A DNA stretch of 64,000 bases from Actinoplanes ianthinogenes (GCF_018324205.1 NZ_AP023356.1:6449501-6513500), one strand, 5' to 3'; positions 54,076 through 61,701 are shown, counted from the stretch's first letter. The notes: generated from the letters alone by a model not told the origin. Numbers and translations: made by a program.

Positions 54076-54178
54076 GACCGTGCGGGGCGGCGGGCCCGCA
54101 CGACACGCGTGGCGGTCGTGCGGGGGCCGGAGTCTCGCGGGCCGACGGGCACGGGACTCCGAGTCGTACAGGGAAATG
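54076..54178 (-). repeat. Right copy of the inverted repeat flanking array D
   Basis: Inverted partner of 53130-53231, just downstream of the DUF429 stop. It also contains the CCCGCACGAC hairpin. Confidence 0.85.
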
Positions 54179-54183
54179 TTTTT

Positions 54184-54861
54184 TTAATACCAAATAGCGA
54201 TCTTGGAGCCGTTGTCTTCCTCGGGCGGGGAGGGGTGGGAGAGGGCGGTGCGGGTGGCGACCCGGTGAGCGGTCCAGGCGACGGCGGCGGCGTCCAGGAT
54301 GTCGTCCGGTGGGGCCTGGCCGGCGGGGCCCAGCTGGTCGGGGAGGACGATGCCGTGGCGGGCCAGCAGGTCGCGGCGGCGGGCCTGACCGCTCCAGGTC
54401 TTCTTGGCGAACGGGAGGGGCTCGCCGGCCATGGTGCGGAACGAGACCTCCGGGTGGGCCTCGAAGAGCAGGCCGGGGTGGCGTTCCCAGAGCGCGTTCG
54501 CCTCGAGCAGCTTGGGGCGCAGGGCCCAGGACTGGCGGCTCAGGCCGGCGCCGGTCAGCTCACGGCAGAGGCGGTTGGCGGCGGCGAAGTCCGGCTCCAT
54601 CCAGACGGCGCGCGGGGGCACCCGGAAGACGCTGCCGCGCCGGGGGCCCAGCTGGTCGGCGGCGAGGGTGTCGGCGGTGCGCCAGCGGTCCGGGAGCATG
54701 CCCAGGGGGATGTCGACGCCGATGACCGCGGCGCCGGAGCTGCCCGCGACGATCTCGTAGAGCGTCGAGGCGAGCACGGCGCGGCCGAAGGCGCCGTCGC
54801 GGAGCTCGACACCGACCCAGCCGAGTGCGTAGGCGTCGACGCCGATCACATGGATGCTCAT
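54184..54861 (-). CDS. DUF429-family protein (RNase-H-like nuclease fold)
   Basis: A 225-residue protein of DUF429: IGVDAYALGWVGVEL start, IGVDIPLGMLPD, and EAHPEVSFRTMAG. The family is predicted to have an RNase-H-like fold with acidic metal sites (Asp in IGVD and in DIPLG). Start is the ATG at 54861. It faces proC across array D; its stop is followed by a run of A's on its own strand. Confidence 0.85.
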   Translation of the reverse strand: MSIHVIGVDAYALGWVGVELRDGAFGRAVLASTLYEIVAGSSGAAVIGVDIPLGMLPDRWRTADTLAADQLGPRRGSVFRVPPRAVWMEPDFAAANRLCRELTGAGLSRQSWALRPKLLEANALWERHPGLLFEAHPEVSFRTMAGEPLPFAKKTWSGQARRRDLLARHGIVLPDQLGPAGQAPPDDILDAAAVAWTAHRVATRTALSHPSPPEEDNGSKIAIWY

Positions 54862-54925
54862 CGCGTCACCTCCGCTGCGCTCCGGCGTCGCGATGAGCTG
54901 AGAACTGTGCCCATGAATCGGCCGC

Positions 54926-55396
54926 TCAGCGGGGCAGCAGCTTCTCGATGGTCGCGACCAGCTCCGGGTCGTCGGGTGCGACCTGTGGGCTGAATCGGGC
55001 GGCCACCGTGCCGTCCGGCGCGACCACGAACTTCTCGAAGTTCCACTGGACGTCCGGCCCGTCGCCGACCAGTTCCCGGTAGAGCGGGTGCCGGCCGGCG
55101 CCGTTCACCTCGATTTTCTCCGTCATCGGGAAGGTGACGCCGTAGCTGGTCCGGCAGAACTCGTCGATCTCGGTGGCGGTGCCCGGCTCCTGGTGACCGA
55201 ACTGGTCACAGGGCGCGCCGAGGACGACCAGGCCGCGCTCGCGGTAGGTGTCGTAGAGCGGCTGCAACTTGTCGTACTGCGGGGTCAGGCCGCAGCGCGA
55301 GGCCACATTGACCACCAGCAGGACCGATCCGCGGTAGCGGTCCAAATCGGTCGCCCCGCCGGTGAGGGCGTCAATGCTGACGTCGAAGATGGTCAT
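54926..55396 (-). CDS. Glutathione peroxidase-like thiol peroxidase
   Basis: A 156-residue GPx-fold enzyme with peroxidatic Cys35 in NVASRCGLTPQY, the Gln motif APCDQFGHQEPG and WNFEKF. Cys, not selenocysteine, is encoded. It probably reduces peroxides with thioredoxin, as other bacterial GPx do, because actinobacteria lack glutathione; this is an inference. Its start is 386 bp from the integrase gene, so it is the last host gene before the prophage-like element. Confidence 0.93.
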   Translation of the reverse strand: MTIFDVSIDALTGGATDLDRYRGSVLLVVNVASRCGLTPQYDKLQPLYDTYRERGLVVLGAPCDQFGHQEPGTATEIDEFCRTSYGVTFPMTEKIEVNGAGRHPLYRELVGDGPDVQWNFEKFVVAPDGTVAARFSPQVAPDDPELVATIEKLLPR

Positions 55397-55781
55397 GACC
55401 GAAGCCTACGCGGTGTAGCCACGTGAATGCACGCCGTGGTCATCCCCTGATCTCCGTTAAAGCGACCTTATCGCCCCGTCACCCGAACGGATGAGCTGAA
55501 AGCGGACGCCGGCCGACGCCCTGACCGAACGGATGAGCCGATGAAAGGCCGCCCCAAGGCACCTGGTCCGTTCGCAGGAGGCCGGCGTGACAGCGCCCGC
55601 CCCGTCTCCGCCGTTCCGGCGACCTCGCGGCGCCCGAAGATGCTCCGGCCGGGTGGGAGGCCGGGCGATCGGCCCATGCCGCGGTGATCACGCCGCGACA
55701 AAGATCGATCACAGATAGGCCCCCGGCCTGGTGAGCCACCACCGGCCGGAGACCGTTTGACCGCCTACAGGGAGGCGACCC
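55397..55781. other. Junction region upstream of the integrase
   Basis: A 385-bp region with no gene. It holds two direct copies of CCGAACGGATGAGC (55483-55496 and 55525-55538), possible integrase arm sites or part of an attachment site. No tRNA is visible. The left end of the element is probably here, but its exact base is not defined. Confidence 0.5.
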
Positions 55782-56606
55782 GTGTACGACGCTACGCCAG
55801 ACCCCATCCGCGACTACCTCCACTACCGCGAAGCCGGCACCGGCGGCCAGAAGCCCCTCGGAGAGGCATCGCTGACGCACTACGAGGGCATCCTGCGCCG
55901 CATGGACTACGGCCTGGACCACGGCGTCCTCGGCTCCACCGGCGCCGAGCTGCGCGCCTGGATCTGCGCTGAGGGCCGCGGCAAGGCCACGCGAGCGAAC
56001 TACATCACCATTGTCCGCGGATACACCCGCTGGGCGGTGCTCAACGGCTGGATCGACTACGACGCGGCGGCCGAGCTGCCGCACATCACCCCACCGAAGG
56101 GCCGGCCGAAGCCGCTGCCCGAGGATGCGCTGGCGAAGATCCGCGTCAAAGCTCACGACCCCTGGGCGCTCGCCATCGACCTCGCGGCCTACGCCGGCGC
56201 GCGATGCATCGAGATCTCCCGGCTCGACCGCGAGCACGTGACCGAATCGGTGACCCGGCTGCACGGCAAGGGCGATCGATACCGGGACGTGCCCACGCAC
56301 GCCAACGTGTGGGAGCGGGTCAAGGGCATGCCGTCCGGGCCGCTGGTGATCGCCCCCAGGACCAAGGTGCGCGCGACGCCCCAGCAGGTCTCGCACGGGG
56401 TCCGCTGGGAGATGAGGCGACTTGGATACCCGGGCTACCACAACCACATGGGTCGGCACCGGTTTGGGACCAAGCTCTACGAGGCCAGCGGCAACGACCT
56501 GCGCGCCACCCAAGAGGGCCTTGGCCACTCCAGCGTGGCGACCACCCAGATCTACGTCGGCGTGGCCGCCGGCAAGCTCGCGAACGCGGTTGCCGCCCTG
56601 GCCTGA
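55782..56606 (+). CDS. int: Tyrosine-type site-specific recombinase (integrase)
   Basis: A 274-residue lambda-type recombinase. N-terminal core-binding SAM-like domain (1-100), then catalytic domain with Arg in GARCIEISRL, Lys in GKGDRYRD, HxxR in HMGRHRFGT, and the terminal H (LGHSSVATT) and Tyr in QIYVGVA. The GTG start at 55782 has GGGAGG upstream. It probably inserts the prophage-like element into the host site near the peroxidase gene. Confidence 0.94.
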   Translation: MYDATPDPIRDYLHYREAGTGGQKPLGEASLTHYEGILRRMDYGLDHGVLGSTGAELRAWICAEGRGKATRANYITIVRGYTRWAVLNGWIDYDAAAELPHITPPKGRPKPLPEDALAKIRVKAHDPWALAIDLAAYAGARCIEISRLDREHVTESVTRLHGKGDRYRDVPTHANVWERVKGMPSGPLVIAPRTKVRATPQQVSHGVRWEMRRLGYPGYHNHMGRHRFGTKLYEASGNDLRATQEGLGHSSVATTQIYVGVAAGKLANAVAALA

Positions 56607-56613
56607 GACGACG

Positions 56614-56654
56614 ATCGCGCCGTCGACCTCCCCTGCCGAGGTCGACGGCGCGAT
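56614..56654 (+). terminator. Intrinsic-type hairpin after int
   Basis: A perfect 17-bp stem (56614-56630 with 56638-56654) and a loop of seven, eight bases after the int stop, then GCTGTTG. It is convergent-terminating with the gene at 56666. Confidence 0.9.
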
Positions 56655-56665
56655 GCTGTTGGGGG

Positions 56666-57028
56666 CTACTCGCGGCGCAGCTGACGGGGACGCCGTTCGC
56701 GGCTGGCGTCGGGGGGCGAGGCGGGAGTCTCTGGGCGCGCGTAGGGGCGGCTCGCGCGCCGGGGGCTTTCGTCCTCGGCGACGAATTCGACCCTCGGCAG
56801 ATCGGTCGGATCGATGTGGTCACGGCGTGCGGCGACGATCACTTTGGCCGTGCCTTCGTAGAGCATCCGCATCCCGTCCCTGTAGGTGCGGACGATACCG
56901 ACGAAGCGGTAGCCCTTCCGGGTGCAGTAGTCCATGCACAGAGTGGCGTAGCGGGCGTCAATCTCTCCCTCCGTTGCGGGCACGAAGACCACGGCGGGTT
57001 CGTGCGTTGGATGGTCGGCCTGGGTCAT
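56666..57028 (-). CDS. Phage-type protein of unknown function
   Basis: A 120-residue protein with a segment (VVFVPATEGEIDARYATLCM) that weakly resembles the N-terminal part of serine recombinases (resolvase), but no catalytic Ser is found, and it could be a fragment. A basic tail follows (residues about 95-120). Start ATG 57028 has AGGGGAG upstream. No clear family. Confidence 0.55.
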   Translation of the reverse strand: MTQADHPTHEPAVVFVPATEGEIDARYATLCMDYCTRKGYRFVGIVRTYRDGMRMLYEGTAKVIVAARRDHIDPTDLPRVEFVAEDESPRRASRPYARPETPASPPDASRERRPRQLRRE

Positions 57029-57194
57029 GGTTGATCTCCCCTCAGATCGCATGATGTGGAGCCCCACCCCGACTCAGCTGATCACGAGGGGTCTATGAGA
57101 ACGCGAACATGACTCACGGCAACACGGCTGTAACGTCGGGCAATATCAACATCCGCTTACATGGACCCGACCGAATGGTTGAAGATTAATTAAT

Positions 57195-57299
57195 CCTCTT
57201 GACTATCCGGTTGACGCATGATCACTAGGCACTCACTGAGTGAGCACGCTAAGAGTCCACCTTGAGTCAACTCACTCAGTCACTCATTGCTTAGCGTGC
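57195..57299. promoter_or_regulatory. Prophage control region with inverted repeats
   Basis: AT-rich sequence with two TTGAC boxes (near 57198 and 57212), a CACTCACTGAGTGAG palindrome (about 57230-57244), TTGAGTCAA, and a perfect 10-bp inverted repeat GCACGCTAAG (57244-57253) and CTTAGCGTGC (57290-57299). It ends 5 bp before the HTH gene start. It may be the operator of that gene or a lysogeny switch. Confidence 0.65.
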
Positions 57300-57303
57300 G
57301 GGC

Positions 57304-57522
57304 ATGGCAGACCTACCGGCCCACGGACACATGGGAGCCGCCGAGATCCGCAAACGGCTCGGCGACAACCTCTCGACCAGCCGGATCTACCAGATCACCA
57401 ACAGCCGAAGCTTCCCCGCGCCGGTCGCCGAGCTGGCCATGGGCAACGTGTGGCACACCGAGGATGTCGAGGCCTGGATCCGCGAGCACCGCACAGAGAT
57501 CTCGGAGGACTCGGAGAGCTAG
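57304..57522 (+). CDS. AlpA/excisionase-like small HTH protein
   Basis: A 72-residue DNA-binding protein of the phage AlpA/Xis type: GAAEIRKRLGDNLSTSRIYQ is a helix-turn-helix, followed by VWHTEDVEAWI, the typical wing. Start is the ATG at 57304. It probably controls the integrase or excision. Its stop interlocks with that of a convergent gene in CTAG (57519-57522). Confidence 0.8.
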   Translation: MADLPAHGHMGAAEIRKRLGDNLSTSRIYQITNSRSFPAPVAELAMGNVWHTEDVEAWIREHRTEISEDSES

Positions 57523-57902
57523 CGCAGCCCACGCGCCATTGACTCCCAGGCCGCCTCGCGGCGTGCCTCCTCCTCGTGATGCCGGGCCTCGATCGCCGCG
57601 ATCCGCTGCTCCAGCTCGGCCACGCTCGGCCCGAAAACGTACGGACGGCGGCGCACTCCGTCCTCCGGGTCGCGGCGCAGCTCGTCAGCGCCAACCAGGC
57701 TCCAGTCCCGCCGGTTCGCCGCGAATCCCGCTGGCCGTTCCCACCCTCGGGTGCGGTTCTCGGGCAGCCAGCCGAACGACCAGCCCGGATGTTCACGGTC
57801 GAGGCGCTCGCATTCGGCCAGCGCTCCAGCTGGCCATCCGGTCCGGCGGGCCATCACCCGCCGGTTGCGCCAGCTGAGGCTGTTTTCGTCCGGCGCGTTC
57901 AC
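57519..57902 (-). CDS. Prophage protein, unknown (127 residues)
   Basis: A protein with Arg/Glu-rich helices and a C-terminal coiled coil (AELEQRIAAIEARHHEEEARR). No known family was recognised. It overlaps the next gene upstream by four bases (GTGA). Its stop forms a CTAG overlap with the HTH gene. Confidence 0.65.
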   Translation of the reverse strand: MNAPDENSLSWRNRRVMARRTGWPAGALAECERLDREHPGWSFGWLPENRTRGWERPAGFAANRRDWSLVGADELRRDPEDGVRRRPYVFGPSVAELEQRIAAIEARHHEEEARREAAWESMARGLR

Positions 57903-58069
57903 CGCTCAGCCGCCGGGGCGACGGCCTTGCGCCGACGGCTCTCGTGGACCTGGTCGGTCCGGAGGAACGGACGCCCGGCGATCCGGTTGATACAGCGCTT
58001 GCCGATGCCCGCTCCGCAGGCCGGGCAGTGCACCGCCAGGCGGTAGGCGTGCTCGCCGCTGACGGACAT
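57899..58069 (-). CDS. Small prophage protein with zinc-finger-like motif
   Basis: A 56-residue protein with CPACGAGIGKRC and a C-terminal HESRRR. The pattern CxxC-x-GxxxGxxC...H occurs in small phage proteins. The ATG start at 58069 has an AGGTGAG site and overlaps the previous stop. The function is unknown. Confidence 0.7.
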   Translation of the reverse strand: MSVSGEHAYRLAVHCPACGAGIGKRCINRIAGRPFLRTDQVHESRRRKAVAPAAER

Positions 58070-58314
58070 CAGCTCACCTCGCAGAACCGGTCGATGCACT
58101 TGATCAGGTCGTCCGGGTATGCGCACTCCACCGACTCGTGTCCGCCGGGCCGCGGCCGGGCGGCCTGGAACACATGCCGGCCCGGTGAGGACCCGGGGAA
58201 GAACAACGCCGGCACGTAATTGATGTCCCAGCCCGGCAGCTCGGTGGCGAGCAACGCGACAGCCAGCTGCGGATCGAGAGGCCACGTCCGGGGCTGCCGG
58301 ATTGGCCGCTTCAC
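58069..58314 (-). CDS. Prophage protein, unknown (81 residues)
   Basis: A protein starting GTG at 58314 with a GGAGG ribosome site 5 nt upstream. It has Trp/Pro-rich and acidic segments and two Cys residues. It overlaps both neighbours in the four-gene operon 58451-57519. No family was recognised. Confidence 0.65.
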   Translation of the reverse strand: MKRPIRQPRTWPLDPQLAVALLATELPGWDINYVPALFFPGSSPGRHVFQAARPRPGGHESVECAYPDDLIKCIDRFCEVS

Positions 58315-58451
58315 GACAGCCTCCGCATCAGCGCGGCGAGGGCGGCCCGCTGCCTCTGGGCCGGGCACGGGTAGGCGTCCACTCCGCATCTGCATCCCAC
58401 GGTCCATGGTCGGCAGCGTCTCCACCGTCGACACCGCCCGTGCTCGATCAC
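58311..58451 (-). CDS. Possible small Cys-rich prophage protein
   Basis: A 46-residue frame with CRPWTVGCRCG and a basic C-terminus. It overlaps the next start by four bases. It has no good ribosome site. It may be a real start of the small-gene operon or chance. Confidence 0.4.
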   Translation of the reverse strand: MIEHGRCRRWRRCRPWTVGCRCGVDAYPCPAQRQRAALAALMRRLS

Positions 58452-58673
58452 CGTGCCGCGCACACCTGCCTCCGCCCTCACCCCTCGTGGACTGGAGCGG
58501 TGGCGGCCGTGCATTTCCAGTTAATCGACGAGACCGGCCGCCACCGCGCTGAGGGCGACGACGGACAGGCCTCGTGATCAGGGTGGTTCCCAAGACCGCC
58601 CGCCCGCCGTCGCTGGGTTCACCCATGGGACTATCTTGTCCGCCAGCAGGGCGTTCCCGTCCTCACCTTGCGG

Positions 58674-58679
58674 CTATAT
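58674..58679 (+). promoter_or_regulatory. Likely -10 box of a leaderless transcript
   Basis: TATATT at 58674-58679 lies eight bases before the ATG at 58687, which would put transcription start at or close to the initiation codon. No good -35 was found. Confidence 0.6.
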
Positions 58680-58686
58680 TCGTCCT

Positions 58687-59379
58687 ATGTCAAGGACTCA
58701 TCCGTCCTATCACCACTCGGAGTCGTCCGGACCCCCGTTGAATCCCCTGCGCCCCGCCTCGGAGGATGTGGGGGTGGAGATGTCAGAGATCATCCGTCAG
58801 CGCCGAGCCGAGCTGGGATTGACGCAGGCTGACCTGGCTGCGCTCGCTGGCGTGGACACGCGGCAGATCCGGCGCTACGAGGCCGGCGAAGGACAACCGA
58901 CCCTGCCCATCGCCAAGGCCATCGCGAAAGCTCTCCGCGTCTCCCTCGACGAACTCGCCGGCGAACCGACCCAGCGGGTCGACGTGTCGGGCGACTGGTG
59001 GGCATGCTGGCAAACCTGGAACAACGGCCGCGAGATCCTGAACCCGCACCGGGCGCGTATCCGCCAGGTCGGCGACAATCTCGACGTGGTCGCAGTCACG
59101 CGCGGAACCCAGGCCTACGAGGACGGCGGCTACCTCTGGCGAGGCGAGATGCGGATCTGGGACAACGAGATCCTCATGGGCTGGTACGTCGCCGACGAGG
59201 GCGCGGTTCGCTCCAAGGGCACGCTGTACTTCGTCCTGCACCAGCACGGTACACACATGACAGGCCGATGGGTCGGCTTGAGCCACGACGGTCCGGTCAT
59301 CACCGGGTGGGGCGCGATGGCGCGCACCGAAGATGAGGCTGTTGCACTGGTTCACCAACTGAAGGAGCAAGAGGCATGA
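58687..59379 (+). CDS. XRE-family regulator with C-terminal beta-rich putative sensor domain
   Basis: A 230-residue protein. HTH_3 domain (about residues 32-85): RQRRAELGLTQADLAALAG and VDTRQIRRYEAGEG. A second domain follows (about 100-225), rich in Trp, Gly and beta-type residues (SGDWWACWQTWNNG, GEMRIWDNEILMGWY, HMTGRWVGLSHDG); no ligand family is assigned. It overlaps the cutA-like gene by four bases. It could sense a cell state and control its own operon, or act as a prophage repressor. Confidence 0.82.
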   Translation: MSRTHPSYHHSESSGPPLNPLRPASEDVGVEMSEIIRQRRAELGLTQADLAALAGVDTRQIRRYEAGEGQPTLPIAKAIAKALRVSLDELAGEPTQRVDVSGDWWACWQTWNNGREILNPHRARIRQVGDNLDVVAVTRGTQAYEDGGYLWRGEMRIWDNEILMGWYVADEGAVRSKGTLYFVLHQHGTHMTGRWVGLSHDGPVITGWGAMARTEDEAVALVHQLKEQEA

Positions 59380-59708
59380 CCGACACCGGGATTTCTGAAG
59401 TCGTCATTACGGGTCCGACCGAAGACCAGGTCGTCGAGTTCACCCGCAACCTCGTGGCAGCTCGCCTGGCGGCCTGCGGCCAGACCGTCACCCGGATCCG
59501 GTCGATCTACCGGTGGGAGGGCGACGTCCAGGACGAGCCCGAGGCCCGGGTTGCGCTGCACACCCGCACCAGCCTCGTGCCGAGCATCGTCGACTACGCC
59601 AAGGACCACCATCCGTACGACGTGCCGTGCATCATCGCCCTGCCGGTGATGGCGGCGAACCCCGCCTACGTCCAGTGGGTCCTCGACTCCACGGACGCGC
59701 CCGCCTGA
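59376..59708 (+). CDS. CutA-like protein (divalent ion tolerance family)
   Basis: A 110-residue protein of CutA1 fold: NLVAARLAACGQT, YRWEGDVQD, KDHHPYDVPCII and YVQWVLDS match family motifs. CutA forms trimers; the family name derives from copper tolerance, but its role is not settled. A virus-borne copy in an operon with an XRE regulator is unusual. The ATG overlaps the regulator stop. Confidence 0.85.
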   Translation: MTDTGISEVVITGPTEDQVVEFTRNLVAARLAACGQTVTRIRSIYRWEGDVQDEPEARVALHTRTSLVPSIVDYAKDHHPYDVPCIIALPVMAANPAYVQWVLDSTDAPA

Positions 59709-59814
59709 TCGGATGATCGGCCGGAGGTCGACGCCGATCATCCATAGTCGACCCCGCGGCCGCCTGTGCTGCGGTATCAACCTGAGGCAGCAGACCGCGA
59801 CCTCCGGAGATTCC

Positions 59815-60336
59815 ATGTCCTACTACGAGCCTGCCCAGGCTCCATACATCCCGTCCGCCCAGCCGTCCGGCCCGCCGGTCTCCCCCGTCACCCCGGCTCC
59901 GCCTGCCGCGCCCCGACGGACGGGCGCCATCCTCGGCGCGCTCGTGGCCGGCATCGCCATCGGCGCCGCGGCGACCGCCGGCGGGTTCCTGTTCCTGGCG
60001 GACGATGACCAGCCCACCGCGGCGTCCGCAGCCCCTGCCACCATGCAGTTCGGCGGCGCGCTACAAGCCTGCGAGGCCGGGAACGGCAGCTACCCGGGGG
60101 CGCAGATCACCGACAGCGGGAAGACACTGATCCTGTCCACCAGCAGCAGCCAGGGCATCTCGGTGCAGAAGCTGGGCTGCGTGCTCGGCAAGCTCGGCGC
60201 GCCGGCCTCCGTGCTACAGCACGTGGACACGACTCGGGCGCTGGACGGGCAGCAGACCGACACCTGGCCGGGCGTCTCGGCGCGTTGGACGTACCACCCA
60301 GACGCCGGCCTACAGATGACGATCACCAAGGCCTGA
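59815..60336 (+). CDS. Single-pass membrane protein of unknown function
   Basis: A 173-residue protein: Pro/Tyr-rich N-terminal 45 residues, one transmembrane segment (about 47-70), and an extracytoplasmic domain with two Cys (one in LQACEAGN and one in QKLGCVLG), perhaps a disulfide. ATG 59815 has GGAG 8 nt upstream. It lies in the element; no family was recognised. Confidence 0.65.
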   Translation: MSYYEPAQAPYIPSAQPSGPPVSPVTPAPPAAPRRTGAILGALVAGIAIGAAATAGGFLFLADDDQPTAASAAPATMQFGGALQACEAGNGSYPGAQITDSGKTLILSTSSSQGISVQKLGCVLGKLGAPASVLQHVDTTRALDGQQTDTWPGVSARWTYHPDAGLQMTITKA

Positions 60337-60346
60337 ACACGACGAA

Positions 60347-60383
60347 GCGCCCCGCCCCGGGACGGCTGTCCGGGGCGGGGCGC
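60347..60383 (+). terminator. GC-rich hairpin after the membrane protein gene
   Basis: A perfect 14-bp stem (60347-60360 with 60370-60383), nine-base loop, 10 bp after the stop; no T-tract. Confidence 0.8.
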
Positions 60384-60446
60384 GATGTCGAGAGTTATCC
60401 CCAGGCAGGGTGATCAGGGTGGCGCGCCGGTCGGCGAGGTGGTTGC

Positions 60447-60650
60447 GTGATCGGAATGGAGACGCCCATCGCTGAAGCGATCGAAGCCGAACTGAACCGG
60501 ATGCTGGACGAACTCGCGAAGATGCTGAACGTCGAACCTGGTCCCGAGCGTGGCCTTGGGTGGGGCGCGAACGGGCAGGGCCGGATCGTCATCCCGCTCG
60601 ACGTCGTCGCGAAGCTGGCCGCCGGCGCGGCCGCGAAGGTACGAGGCTAG
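60447..60650 (+). CDS. Small helical prophage protein
   Basis: A 67-residue helical protein (IAEAIEAELNRMLDELAKML) with no known family. Start is GTG 60447 or ATG 60456. The TAG stop interlocks with the stop of the convergent gene in CTAG (60647-60650). Confidence 0.55.
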   Translation: MIGMETPIAEAIEAELNRMLDELAKMLNVEPGPERGLGWGANGQGRIVIPLDVVAKLAAGAAAKVRG

Positions 60651-61423
60651 GCGAGCCCGGCGCCGCCCCAGATCACGCCGTCGCGTCGCCATAGCTGCGT
60701 GGCCAGCATGCCCGGCGTGACGATCTGCGACCGGGTGCCGGTGACCAGCTCCTTGCCTGCGAGCGTCCACGCCTGGTCGGCGAGCACCGAGCAGATCGCC
60801 TCGGCGGGCAGCTGCGGCCGCACGAGGTCGTCGTGCTGGTGCGACCAATACGACGCGCCGGTGGACAGCGGCCGCCGCCGGTTGATCCACCGGGCCAGCC
60901 GCTCGGCCTTCAGCCCGAACCGCCACGCGGCCAGTGCCGCGTAGCTGGCGAACGAGTACGGCACCTTCTCGCTGACGAACAGCCGGGCGATTGCCGCGGC
61001 ATCCTCCGCCTGGCCCGGGTAGTCCTCCGGCAGGCGCACGTACGCGTGGCGCGGCGTCCAGTGCGAGTCGTGGCGCAGCTCGATCTCCTCGGCCCCGCGT
61101 GGCATCGCCTGGACGAGCTTCGGCGCGGTGATGACACCGTTCGGGTAGTACTCCAGGGCGACCGTGTCCCGGCGGAGCTCATCCGTGCTGGCCGGGAAAT
61201 ACGCCCGGGTCGTCCTGTCGTACGTGGTCGGGCCGTCGTGATGCACGCTGGCCTCGACCACGACGCCCACGTGCCGCACCGAGAGGTGGCCGGCGCGGAA
61301 CACCTCGCCGAGCGCCAGCTGGCCGACGCCGACCGGGAAGACGCCTGGGACCAGGCCGCCGATCGGCCCGAACATGATGTCGCCCGGGCGGAGGTCGGTC
61401 AGCGAGCCGATCTGTACGCTCAC
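60647..61423 (-). CDS. Permuted papain-like (NlpC/P60-superfamily) protein
   Basis: A 258-residue protein. N-terminal LRPGDIMFG and a His in SVRHVGVVVEA precede a C-terminal Cys in EAICSVLADQAW, matching the permuted YiiX-like/NlpC_P60 order (His before Cys). Membrane or amide-bond cleaving activity is plausible; a tail-associated lysin is a guess. Start GTG 61423 overlaps the upstream gene by four bases. Confidence 0.65.
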   Translation of the reverse strand: MSVQIGSLTDLRPGDIMFGPIGGLVPGVFPVGVGQLALGEVFRAGHLSVRHVGVVVEASVHHDGPTTYDRTTRAYFPASTDELRRDTVALEYYPNGVITAPKLVQAMPRGAEEIELRHDSHWTPRHAYVRLPEDYPGQAEDAAAIARLFVSEKVPYSFASYAALAAWRFGLKAERLARWINRRRPLSTGASYWSHQHDDLVRPQLPAEAICSVLADQAWTLAGKELVTGTRSQIVTPGMLATQLWRRDGVIWGGAGLA

Positions 61424-61701
61424 CGCTTCACCGTCGGCCAGTGCCAGGTGCCCGGTGCCTTCCCCGGGTCGTACGGCACGTCCATCTCGTGGAAACCAGG
61501 CTGTCCGGGCGCGCCCGACTCGTGGTCAGCGCGGCTCTTCGTGGTGAAGACCCACAGGTGCGCGTGGGTACTCGACGTGAGCGGCACGCCCTGGTCGTGC
61601 TCGACGTACGTCTCGGAGTCGACGGTGACGATCGCAGGCCGCACGGCGTTGACGCCGAACCGGCCCACGTAGCGGACGATCCGGCCGACGGTCGGCTTCA
61701 T
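61420..61701 (-). CDS. Prophage protein, unknown (93 residues)
   Basis: A beta-rich protein (GRIVRYVGRFG, HAHLWVFTTKS) in the phage late region. No family was recognised. ATG 61701 overlaps the upstream gene stop by four bases, so it is in the same operon. Confidence 0.65.
   Translation of the reverse strand: MKPTVGRIVRYVGRFGVNAVRPAIVTVDSETYVEHDQGVPLTSSTHAHLWVFTTKSRADHESGAPGQPGFHEMDVPYDPGKAPGTWHWPTVKR

Noticed and set aside
55397-55781. tRNA as prophage attachment site
   Set aside because: No T-loop-like GTTCGA motif or cloverleaf could be folded here.
56666-57028. Serine recombinase
   Set aside because: No catalytic Ser motif and too short; only weak likeness to the N-terminal fold.
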